Positions 13,759-20,870 of a DNA stretch of 21,935 bases are shown piece by piece (position 1 is the first letter of the stretch; each line of letters begins with the position of its first letter). Origin of the DNA: a virus; IMG/VR virus record IMGVR_UViG_3300047469_000401, positions 1-21,935 of that record; one strand, 5' to 3'. Position numbers and translations under genes: made by a program. The notes beneath the pieces were generated by a model. The model was not told the DNA's origin. It saw nothing but the letters and a program-made list of their open reading frames with translations, and made no database searches.

Positions 13759-15636
13759 TTGGAACTCAAGAACTTCTTTCCCCAGGATGAAATGGGGAAC
13801 GCTATCGTTGGTGCGTCTTGCTATTTGTATGAGCGCGGTAACGAAAATATTGTGGACGGCTTGCTGAAAGCCAATGGTGAGTCTTTATCTAATCCCTTCG
13901 TCACCGATCAAGGACTGGTCCAGTTTTCCGCCCCGAATGGCTTGTATGATCTGCGCGTCGTCAAAGATTCTCGGGATTACCGGATTCGATTGCAGTTCAA
14001 TGATGTGGCTGAAACAGTAACGGCTGCCGCAACTGCTGCCGATCGTGCAGAAGTTGCGCGTGATGCCGCACAATCAAGTGTGCATCAGCTTTCGACAGAC
14101 TTGGCGGACCCGCGTGGCTTGAAGTTTGTAGGTCAAGTTTCCGTTTATACAGATCTCCGGCTAATCGTGCCCGAGTATGCAGGTCAGCGCATCCAGCTTG
14201 GTGCGTACCGTTCCGGTTCTGGCGAAGGGGGCGGGGAATTCATCGCTGTAAATTCAAATGGGACCGAAAACTATGGCTCTATCTGTCGGGTCAATGCGTC
14301 TTGGTTTTGGCTGCGGGTTAGCTTTAATAGGGTAACCCCATTGATGTTTGGGGGAGTTGGCGACGGTGTTGCTAATGACAGCCTCGCCGTACAGCGAACC
14401 CTGGATGCCCACAAGTATGTGACCATGCCTATGGGTAGAAGCTTTGCGGTTGGCACGGTGGCCGCCTTCCTTGAGAATCAGAATATACGTTTTGAGGGTG
14501 GCGCCAAGCTTATTGGGGCATTCACCCTTGCCGCCGCCGCTGTATTAAGTCTGATTGGTAATTACGCCACTATCGAAGAAGGGTTTGTAAATCCTACCGT
14601 TGAGGGCAGTTATGGCGTTCAGACTTTCGGCTTTCGAAATTATTTAGAGAATGTCACGGTTTCCGGCACCTCCGAGAGGGCGCTGTGGGTCAATGGATTA
14701 GAGACGTCCATTCGGCTTGGAAAGTATAGAGGCGCTTCAATCGCTGGTATCTACATCAGCAAGCCTGACTGCTATCTGCAGAACGTCTATATAGAAGGCA
14801 ACCGGGATGGTCTGTTCGCTAGCGGTGTGGGATCGATTACCGCTCACCATGTCCATTCTTTCGGTAATACCCGGCATAATTTTTACCTGTCCGGGGCATC
14901 ATTCTCACAACTTACTGCCTGTTATGCCGACACTGCCGGTGCGAACGGTTGGGAGATTCGTGACTCAACATCGGGCCTTACTTTGGTTGACTGCTGGGGT
15001 TACAAGTCTTCCAATGGCGGTGCGGGTCTTGGTTCAGATTTTTTTGTGTTTAATGCGAACGTCACCTTTGTCGGAGGGCGAGCTTCAGGTCAGGGCGCCT
15101 TCGCCAAGACTGCAACTTTGCGCATTGCGGGTACAAGTAAATGTAGTTTTGACGGGTTCTATGCAGACTCATCTGCCCCAGTGTCTATTGATAACCCTAA
15201 TCTCCAGACCTTCAGTTCTTGTAAAGGGCAGTTGAAGCGCTACAACCGACCTGACCGAAACTACGTTGGCGGTTCCGAAATCGGAACAATAGCGGCGGCC
15301 GGGATGACAACCCCAACACTGGTTTTGGATTTGCCGTCGAGCTTTGTATCTCCGGGTGTACTGGCCTTCGAAATCTCGTTGATCTGGCGGGCGACTAGCG
15401 GGAATCAAACGGGATTTGTTAAGCATATGGTCATGGTGGGCACAGGTGGTGCATCGAGTAGCGTTACCCTGTTGGCCAACTCCATCGCTTCATTATCTAT
15501 TTCCTCTCCGTCAATACTTGAGGATTCCAGTGCTGACACTCAAGCATTAACTTTTACCGTGAATAACGCATTAGCCTACGGTGTCCAAGTGGGCTACAGC
15601 ATTAATTTCTTAGGCACCAGCCGTGGTTACTTATAA
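13759..15636 (+). CDS. Beta-helix tailspike (pectate-lyase-like)
   Basis: This 625-residue receptor-binding tailspike starts at TTG 13759: GGGAG lies 6 nt before it, it follows the spike stop (13755-13757) directly, and longer versions would lie inside the spike gene. Residues 1-90 are a small anchoring domain (ELKNFFPQDEMGNAIVGASCYLYERG as a landmark, ANGLYDLRVVKDSRDYRIRL). A short helix follows (TAAATAADRAEVARDAAQSS). From about residue 190 the pattern is a right-handed beta helix of the pectate-lyase type, opened by FGGVGDGVANDSLAVQRTLD. Such spikes bind and often cut surface polysaccharide. Base composition is clearly more AT-rich than the tail genes before it, suggesting a swapped host-range module. 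A strong AAGGAG for the next gene overlaps its stop. Confidence 0.85.
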   Translation: MELKNFFPQDEMGNAIVGASCYLYERGNENIVDGLLKANGESLSNPFVTDQGLVQFSAPNGLYDLRVVKDSRDYRIRLQFNDVAETVTAAATAADRAEVARDAAQSSVHQLSTDLADPRGLKFVGQVSVYTDLRLIVPEYAGQRIQLGAYRSGSGEGGGEFIAVNSNGTENYGSICRVNASWFWLRVSFNRVTPLMFGGVGDGVANDSLAVQRTLDAHKYVTMPMGRSFAVGTVAAFLENQNIRFEGGAKLIGAFTLAAAAVLSLIGNYATIEEGFVNPTVEGSYGVQTFGFRNYLENVTVSGTSERALWVNGLETSIRLGKYRGASIAGIYISKPDCYLQNVYIEGNRDGLFASGVGSITAHHVHSFGNTRHNFYLSGASFSQLTACYADTAGANGWEIRDSTSGLTLVDCWGYKSSNGGAGLGSDFFVFNANVTFVGGRASGQGAFAKTATLRIAGTSKCSFDGFYADSSAPVSIDNPNLQTFSSCKGQLKRYNRPDRNYVGGSEIGTIAAAGMTTPTLVLDLPSSFVSPGVLAFEISLIWRATSGNQTGFVKHMVMVGTGGASSSVTLLANSIASLSISSPSILEDSSADTQALTFTVNNALAYGVQVGYSINFLGTSRGYL

Positions 15637-15646
15637 GGAGCTCTCC

Positions 15647-15913
15647 ATGTCATTCACCATTAATCAACAACTGAAAGCGATTAAGTTGTGCTCTGATCTA
15701 GGGCTCACCCTCTCTGAAGGCTCAGAGCGATTTAATATCACTTACACGGCCCGAAGCCTTATAAGCTTGAGCGGTAGCACCGCAATCGTATGTTTCTCGA
15801 CAAAGGCCGAGGGGCGAGAGGAAGCAGGTTTATATAACTACGAGTTTGAATACTCCGGTGCGGGAAGTCCTCTTGTCGAGGCTGAGGCTGCCTTGCGAGC
15901 GAACTTGATGTGA
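15647..15913 (+). CDS. Hypothetical protein behind the tailspike (88 aa)
   Basis: This is an 88-residue protein of unknown function. The ATG at 15647 is chosen because AAGGAG lies 6 nt upstream, directly after the tailspike stop, so the two genes are coupled. The protein has an N-terminal helix (INQQLKAIKLCSDLGL), a beta-rich middle (RFNITYTARSLISLSG, AIVCFSTKAEG, GLYNYEFEYSG) and a C-terminal helix (PLVEAEAALRANLM). No signal peptide or membrane segment. Its place suggests a spike-specific chaperone or accessory factor exchanged together with the spike; that is inference from position only. It is the last rightward gene of the tail block. Confidence 0.7.
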   Translation: MSFTINQQLKAIKLCSDLGLTLSEGSERFNITYTARSLISLSGSTAIVCFSTKAEGREEAGLYNYEFEYSGAGSPLVEAEAALRANLM

Positions 15914-16049
15914 CTATAGCTGCCTGGACTTATGGATCATCAGCCCTTTACTTTTTCACTATCCCCCATAGATTTTGAGAGTCAGACCTTCTAGTGGATA
16001 GCCAGGCATCAGCGCAGGTCCATGTGCATGGCTCATGAAAAAGCAAAAA

Positions 16050-16095
16050 GGAGGCATAACTTGAAGCTGCTGCGACTGTTTCAAGTGAAGCCTCC
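16050..16095. other. Hairpin between tail block and cargo
   Basis: GGAGGC (16050-16055) pairs with GCCTCC (16090-16095) and ACTTGAA (16059-16065) with TTCAAGT (16080-16086), with a symmetric 3-by-3 internal loop and a 14-nt apical loop. It lies in the 226-nt gap between the convergent 88-aa gene and protease gene, so it may act as a transcription stop, but there is no T tract. An AAGGAGG followed by TTG and 12 codons inside the hairpin could be the cut front of a lost phage gene. Confidence 0.4.
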
Positions 16096-16139
16096 GTAAC
16101 GCTTAGCTCTCCATACAGAGAGTGGCGAGTGGTGCGCTC

Positions 16140-17117
16140 CTAATTTTGTCGATCCTTTTCAACCTGTGCTTCAAGCAAATCACGTACATGACTAGTTTTG
16201 ATAATCCGCCCAAAAGGAATTCTGGTACGTACGTGTGGTATTCCGTCTATGGGAATTGTCGCCTGAGCGCTTACGATACCAACTAACCGATCATTCGCTA
16301 CTACGGGGCCTCCGCTATTGCCTGGGTAGATGCTTATATCGGCCCAAAAAAAATCAAGAGCAGAATGGAGCATTGAAACTCGGCCAAAAGACGCTACTGG
16401 AAGCGAGTAATTATTTGATGACCATTGCACGTCGGCTGGTACTTTACCAATTTCTCCGAGTACGGCTGTGGCACCAGGAAAGCCAATTGCGAATAGCTCT
16501 TGACCTTCCGCATCGGGGCCGTCGGCAATTTCATCGGATGAAATTGGTACAAATCCACGTGAAATTAGATGCTCAGCGAAACCGTAACTGCGCTGGTCAA
16601 GTGAGATTATAGCCAGATCGATGGAAGGTTCAGAAAACGTGTATGGCGCGGAGAAATACGGGCCGGCACCGAGGCAGAACAATTTTTCCTGGTCATGTTG
16701 GTTTGCTAACAACTCGTCAATAGAGGGTACGCGGAAAATGATCCCGAATATTGTATTTTTAGCGTTTTCGTGAGCTGAATCTAGCAGTCCCTGACGCATG
16801 TTTTCTGGATAACCTTTGATCCATTCTGCGCCTTCATTGGTGCTCAGTTTCGCTTGATGTTCATCCCAGACAACATGGCGCGCAGTTAACAAGTAACGGC
16901 GACCTTCATGGATGATGAATAAAGCCGTGCCGTGAAATCTAATACTTCTTGTGTTCTGAGTCACTGCCTCTGTGAGTGTATCAATGTCGATCTCGCCTCT
17001 TTCATATAAGGCAATTAGTTCGTCGTTTCGCCTGTCGCGATCTGTAAAGTGCTCTTTATTCGTCGCGCACTCAAGATGAACGACTGCCTTCTTCCATTTC
17101 TCTAGCATTGGGGCCAC
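16140..17117 (-). CDS. Trypsin-like serine protease (cargo)
   Basis: This 325-residue protein carries a trypsin/chymotrypsin-fold protease domain. The triad reads clearly: H81 in LLTARHVV, D167 in SIDLAIISL and S268 in GNSGGPV. GTALFI (about 63-68) is the usual first strand, and AIGFPG and DISIYPGNSGG fit the second barrel. About 50 helical residues precede the domain (VVHLECATNKEHFTDRDRRN as a landmark). There is no signal peptide, so it should act in the cytoplasm. Start GTG 17117 has AGGAG 10 nt upstream; the internal ATG at 17108 is too far from it. It lies alone on the minus strand between the tail block and the nuclease pair. Cytoplasmic trypsin-like proteins are known effectors or sensors in several defence systems, so an anti-phage role is a reasonable guess, not shown. 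Confidence 0.88.
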   Translation of the reverse strand: MAPMLEKWKKAVVHLECATNKEHFTDRDRRNDELIALYERGEIDIDTLTEAVTQNTRSIRFHGTALFIIHEGRRYLLTARHVVWDEHQAKLSTNEGAEWIKGYPENMRQGLLDSAHENAKNTIFGIIFRVPSIDELLANQHDQEKLFCLGAGPYFSAPYTFSEPSIDLAIISLDQRSYGFAEHLISRGFVPISSDEIADGPDAEGQELFAIGFPGATAVLGEIGKVPADVQWSSNNYSLPVASFGRVSMLHSALDFFWADISIYPGNSGGPVVANDRLVGIVSAQATIPIDGIPHVRTRIPFGRIIKTSHVRDLLEAQVEKDRQN

Positions 17118-17491
17118 CGGTGGAATTCTCCTTTGGGCGTGTCAGCACATCGACATGCAGTGGAAGGGTTATGGTAGCTCATGCGATGTATTTACTTATT
17201 CTTCGATCGGATATAACCCAGACACTTGTTAACAAACGGTTTCGAGCTTTGGGAATCCTACACCCGGCGAAACTTGTCCAGACTCGCCTCCTGAATGAAG
17301 GTAGGGCTTTTTCATTTCCTACCTCCTTGCGCCTCCGGGAGGCGTACCAGGGCCATTTAATGGCTGTAGCGTTTGAGACTCACGGATAGCAAAGAATCAG
17401 CACGAAGGACGGCCAAGGCACCTGATCGCTGAATTACAGCGACGGCCAGTGAGCATCGGCTTCGATCGCCAACGAAAATTTGCGCGACAAG

Positions 17492-17529
17492 AAAAAACTG
17501 ACCGTAAAAGCTCTTCTCCCCCTCTCGCC
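17492..17529 (+). repeat. 38-nt imperfect direct repeat, left copy
   Basis: This stretch (containing CTGACCGTAAAAGC and TCCCCCTC) matches 19060-19097 at 32 of 38 positions without gaps, in the same orientation. The two copies flank the nuclease gene pair. A shorter related stretch is at about 1382-1402. Confidence 0.55.
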
Positions 17530-17544
17530 TAATTTCTAACGCTG

Positions 17545-17579
17545 AACGACAAACTCCGCACTGGGCGGGGTCTGTCGTT
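17545..17579. terminator. Long hairpin downstream of the nuclease operon
   Basis: AACGACA (17545-17551) pairs with TGTCGTT (17573-17579), and CTCCGC (17554-17559) with GCGGGG (17565-17570, one G-T pair), around a 5-nt loop. It lies 22 nt after the stop of the leftward 144-aa gene, as expected for its terminator, although a T tract on the minus strand is missing. Confidence 0.5.
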
Positions 17580-17601
17580 TGCAGGCTGGCTAGCGTTGCT
17601 G

Positions 17602-18036
17602 CTAATTCTTAGGTTCTTGCTCAATTACCGCTTTTAGTTTCTTTCCCGCTTCTGGGGTTGCGATCATCTTGCTCAATGCATTTTCCAAAGCAGTTTTGTC
17701 TTCGCAATATATTTCTGTATCTGACAAAACAATGCGGCAAGGATATCCAGATTCACTAAATTTCCACTCTGCCAACTCCTTTGGCTGAAAAGTTGATAGT
17801 GGGTTTGAAGCAGCGATGGCCCAGTATGTTTTTCTATTCATGATTTCAGATAGACTCATCGAAAATCCGGCTAAAGGCACTTGTTTTTCAATAATACTTA
17901 TTTTTAGCTTCCCTTTGGTCGCTTGCTGCAACTGTTCGCTAAGCTGCTCTATAACCGAGTCAATTTCATCCTTGTTTGCAATGGCTTCCTCTGCAGCTGA
18001 GAGTCCTTTGTTGAATGAATCAATGAAGTCAACCAT
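17602..18036 (-). CDS. Hypothetical partner of the EEP nuclease (144 aa)
   Basis: This 144-residue protein of unknown function is encoded with an 8-nt overlap to the EEP nuclease gene (ATGGTTGA at 18029-18036), so the two are almost certainly translated together. Residues 1-45 are helical and charged (SFNKGLSAAEEAIANKDEID, SVIEQLSEQLQQATKG) and may form a coiled coil. The rest is mixed: ISIIEKQVPLAGFSMSLSEI, ESGYPCRIVLSDTEIYCED and a C-terminal helix (ENALSKMIATPEAGKKL). There is no membrane segment and no catalytic motif. It could be an inhibitor, sensor or specificity subunit for the nuclease. Composition is AT-rich compared with the tail genes, which suggests separate acquisition with its partner. 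Confidence 0.8.
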   Translation of the reverse strand: MVDFIDSFNKGLSAAEEAIANKDEIDSVIEQLSEQLQQATKGKLKISIIEKQVPLAGFSMSLSEIMNRKTYWAIAASNPLSTFQPKELAEWKFSESGYPCRIVLSDTEIYCEDKTALENALSKMIATPEAGKKLKAVIEQEPKN

Positions 18037-18955
18037 TGTGCATGACCTTTTCTATTTTTCCATATACAGGAAGGTGATCAAATATGAAGTCAGGATTTTT
18101 AACCAATTCTATTAGCTCTGGAATCTCATGCACCAAATTAGACCTATGATTATACGCCCATCCGCGTGAGGCCAGAAAAGCCTGAGAATACATTAGCTGA
18201 TCAAAGGTGTGCCACTTGGTAGTCTTTCCGCCTTTGTAGTAATAGCTACCAGCGCCATGGTGATCCTCAGTCTGCTTGCACAGATGCCTCCAGAACGGAT
18301 TATAAAGCAGATATTTCTTACGGCGCACCAAATCGATGTCGCGACTTGCCATGACTTGCTCGCTAAGAGAGTCATCAAATGGTTCATCATTATAATCACC
18401 CAGCATGATTACGAATGGGCAAGCATCGTATACCTCGACAATGTCATCAAATGAATCTCTGAGGCGTACCCCCAAAGTTTGACGGTCGGCATTATTTTTT
18501 TCACACCAGAGCCTGCTGGGCCAGTGGGAAATGAATAAGTGAAAAACCGTCTCATCTATCAACGATATCAAGTCAACTCTTTTTGCGATTTTTAACGTCG
18601 ATTCTCCTTTCTTGGATATTATGTCCTTGAAGTCAAGTATCGACAACTTTCGATCATTGCAAATATAACAAACATCAAACTTCGACCTGCCTGCCTTCGT
18701 TATGCCTGAGTGAGCGCTATATCCCAATGCATTGCATGCTTGCGAAATAGCGGAGAGGTCTATGTCTGACATCTCTCCAAGAGCAATGAAGTCGGCGCCA
18801 ATCTCGGTTATTAAATTTATTACCACGTGGCAGGCAATCGCTCTCTCCTCGGGTGTCGACCTGCTGTTGCCTGAAGGGGCAAGGCTGGTGTTCCACCAAG
18901 CAAATACGAGATGATTTTCAGAAAACACCAACAGACGCTCCCCTTGAGCTTTCAT
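18029..18955 (-). CDS. EEP-superfamily (DNase I-like) nuclease/phosphatase
   Basis: This 308-residue protein has the full motif set of the endonuclease/exonuclease/phosphatase fold: N22 (AWWNTSL), E61 (ALGEMSD), H144 (SHWPSR), D187 and N189 (GDYNDEP), D252 (FDQLMYS), and D293-H294 (FDHLPV). Members cleave DNA, RNA or phosphoesters using Mg2+; the substrate here cannot be read from sequence. There is no signal peptide, so it acts inside the cell, unlike secreted DNase I-type toxins. RQTLGVRLRDSFDDI between motifs is typical of the fold. Start is ATG 18955, with only a weak upstream site. It forms a two-gene operon with the overlapping 144-aa gene. AT-rich composition and position in the cargo block suggest a mobile defence or toxin function, which is inferred. 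Confidence 0.88.
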   Translation of the reverse strand: MKAQGERLLVFSENHLVFAWWNTSLAPSGNSRSTPEERAIACHVVINLITEIGADFIALGEMSDIDLSAISQACNALGYSAHSGITKAGRSKFDVCYICNDRKLSILDFKDIISKKGESTLKIAKRVDLISLIDETVFHLFISHWPSRLWCEKNNADRQTLGVRLRDSFDDIVEVYDACPFVIMLGDYNDEPFDDSLSEQVMASRDIDLVRRKKYLLYNPFWRHLCKQTEDHHGAGSYYYKGGKTTKWHTFDQLMYSQAFLASRGWAYNHRSNLVHEIPELIELVKNPDFIFDHLPVYGKIEKVMHNG

Positions 18956-19469
18956 AGAAATCCGCGCATTTAAATTAATCCATTGAAGACGAAACTCAAA
19001 GCCTTATGCCCGTTTGGAAGCGCCGACGAGCGCTTCGATGAGAAAAGTACGCTCAGGATAAAACACTAACCGAAAAAGCACTTATCCCCCTCCCGCCGAC
19101 GGGCTTTGCGTCCGTTTTTTGTGCAAATCCCGATGTAGTGCAAACAAACCTGCAGCCCAAGCGGGGCGTGGGGCTCTGCGGGCGATCGGCAATTTCACTG
19201 CGTGCAATGTTTTGAAAGGAAATGCAGGGCGGTTGCACAGCGGCGCGGGGAGACGGTCACAGAAGGGGTAACGCTGGAGTGCCCGGATTCATTGGGCCAA
19301 AACTTTTAAAACGTGGGTTACAGGGTGTTTTCAAAAAAGTCACGTTCTTTTTGATGCGGGGAATTGGCTCTGTACGGGCAGAGTCTGAATTCGCTGCAAG
19401 CCACAGTTGGCGTGGGCTGTGGCGGGTTTGATGGATTTCATTCCGTGAAACAGCTTTTTGCCTACTTCG
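18956..19469. other. Intergenic region upstream of the EEP operon
   Basis: About 510 nt with no supported gene. It contains the right copy of the 38-nt repeat (19060-19097) and, right after it, a GACG/CGTC mini-hairpin with a T run (19099-19117) that may end transcription on the plus strand. The promoter for the leftward EEP operon should lie in 18956-19050, but I see no clear consensus. Plus-strand frames at 19222-19558 show no start signal. Confidence 0.4.
19060..19097 (+). repeat. 38-nt imperfect direct repeat, right copy
   Basis: This is the partner of 17492-17529 (32 of 38 identical, ungapped, direct orientation). Here it reads CACTAACCGAAAAAGCACTT followed by a C-rich run. The unit between the copies holds exactly the EEP nuclease and its partner. 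Confidence 0.55.
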
Positions 19470-20378
19470 TTATGGCTTCAACCTTTGCACTACATACTCT
19501 TTTGGGCCAATCGTGCAGTGCCAATGCTCTTGTGCCTCAATCCAGCGCGAAGCTATAGGGTTCGCCGCAAGCGGGTTGTAAACCATGGCTGATGGGTGTT
19601 GGACACCGAGTACTACCTGCTCCAGAAGGTCCAGCCCCAGGACTGCACTGATACACGAGTTCTGTTCGTTCAGGAACGTATTGGATGGCACCTTATTTTC
19701 GGTACCAGGTTTATCGAGGAGGGGGCGGTGTTGGTGAAACTGATCGACGATGCTCCCAGTCGATTTGTCTATCTGGATTTGAACGGGGCCGACGCTAAAC
19801 AAGACCTCAACCGCAGCAGGTTTTCCGCTTATGCCGTTGAGGCCGGTCATTGCAAACGGATTTAGCAAGCGCGTGTTGACTGCGATTACGTAAGGTTCGC
19901 CTGCTTTAACTACCCCAGACTCTAAGTACCCATGAAGCTTTTTTGTTTTCTGGGCAACAGCTGTGGTCCATCGGAGATTAATAGCTTCATGTGGGACGGT
20001 TCTCACCAGCCCAGGAGTGAACTTCGCCAAATACTCTTTCGGAATTCCCACCGGTTCAGGCGTCTGGAGTTCTATCCACGCGGATTTTCCATCTTTAATT
20101 GCTAGGAAATCAGGACCTTCATCTTTGCTTTCTAAGGCAAACCCATCACTCCAAAGCTTTTCAGCGAGCAGAAGCTCTCCCATTCGTTGCGCGTAGGTAT
20201 AGGGACGGCCGGATGTGAGCTCTTGCTCGAAAATGCGATCAGCAAGGCCTTCTTTCTGAAACCGATCGTAGAGCGCGGTCAGGAAGTCCACGGCTATGGC
20301 GGCATTCGTGGGGCGCGCTGTCCTCCAGCTATCTCCAAATTTCTCAATAACTTTTTTCCGTAGCGGATGATGTTCCAT
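19470..20378 (-). CDS. Putative PD-(D/E)xK-type nuclease (302 aa)
   Basis: I do not recognise a named family, but the first half reads as a restriction-endonuclease-like core: a helix with a conserved-looking Glu (RMGELLLAEKLW, E68), then EGPDFLAI (D90) and SAWIELQTPEP (E103-x-Q105), the PD-(D/E)xK pattern with Gln in place of the final Lys. This is followed by an LRWTTAVAQKTKKLHGYLESG helix (landmark) and EPYVIAVNTR, an arrangement seen in several nuclease families of this fold. The second half (from about 180) is unassigned. Start ATG 20378 has AAAGGA upstream. The gene is alone, leftward, close to attR, with a GGTAAT repeat cluster just upstream. The fold call is moderate; DNA cleavage is inferred. 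Confidence 0.7.
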   Translation of the reverse strand: MEHHPLRKKVIEKFGDSWRTARPTNAAIAVDFLTALYDRFQKEGLADRIFEQELTSGRPYTYAQRMGELLLAEKLWSDGFALESKDEGPDFLAIKDGKSAWIELQTPEPVGIPKEYLAKFTPGLVRTVPHEAINLRWTTAVAQKTKKLHGYLESGVVKAGEPYVIAVNTRLLNPFAMTGLNGISGKPAAVEVLFSVGPVQIQIDKSTGSIVDQFHQHRPLLDKPGTENKVPSNTFLNEQNSCISAVLGLDLLEQVVLGVQHPSAMVYNPLAANPIASRWIEAQEHWHCTIGPKEYVVQRLKP

Positions 20379-20449
20379 GGTGTCCTTTCTTGGTTATGGA
20401 CCGCAACTTTATGGCGGTTGGCCATTTTGCCGGCATTGCGCGGGAAAAA

Positions 20450-20723
20450 GGTAATTTCGGTAATGAGTAGCGGAGAGAGGGCTGGAGCGCTTGTATTGCG
20501 TGGCTTTGAGCAATTACCAGAGAAGGTAATTTAGGGTAATTGAAAAGGTAATTTTTTTGTAAGGTGCTGATTTTAAAGGGTTTTGGAAGGTCAGGATCTA
20601 ACCCTATCAAAAGGTAATCTGATTACTAGAAAATTACCCTATTATTACCTTTAACAATATGAGCTAACCCTTTGATTTAAAAGACTTCTGGAGGATCACG
20701 AAAATCCAATTACCAAAATTACC
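20450..20723. repeat. Cluster of eleven GGTAAT/ATTACC hexamers
   Basis: Forward copies start at 20450, 20459, 20525, 20535, 20547 and 20613; reverse copies at 20513, 20633, 20644, 20709 and 20718. Most extend to AAAGGTAATTT. Eleven copies of a hexamer in 274 bp is far above chance. The cluster lies between the start of the 302-aa gene and attR. Possible roles are replication iterons for the helicase, sites for AlpA or integrase, or an operator array for the adjacent gene. No protein-coding frame explains it. Confidence 0.75.
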
Positions 20724-20801
20724 TTTTTCCGATGGGTCAACATAAAACGGGGAAGGGTGTAGGGCGGGGCTGGCCAGAAGAGTTACACGCGAATTCTGAG
20801 T

Positions 20802-20823
20802 AACTGTCACTGAAACTGTCACC
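20802..20823 (+). promoter_or_regulatory. Probable integrase arm-type sites, right end
   Basis: AACTGTCAC at 20802-20810 and AACTGTCACC at 20814-20823 repeat the motif and orientation found at 2878-2900. They lie 48 bp from the tRNA-derived core. Binding is inferred from the two-sided layout. Confidence 0.6.
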
Positions 20824-20870
20824 AGTCTCGCTTGACGCTACCTCGACACCGCTGGAGGCCTTGAAAATAG

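Larger units (their letters stand above)
17118..17601. other. Intergenic region between protease and 144-aa gene
   Basis: About 480 nt without a supported gene. It holds the first copy of a 38-nt imperfect repeat (17492-17529) and a long hairpin (17545-17579). A plus-strand frame at 17108-17389 overlaps the protease start region and has no ribosome binding site. Confidence 0.4.

Noticed and set aside
20344-20610. Minus-strand 88-codon frame upstream of the 302-aa gene
   Set aside because: It overlaps the GGTAAT repeat region and the start of a better supported gene, and has no start signal.
20450-20723. GGTAAT cluster as a CRISPR array
   Set aside because: The repeats are only about 6-11 bp, in both orientations and irregularly spaced, with no spacers of constant length and no cas genes.
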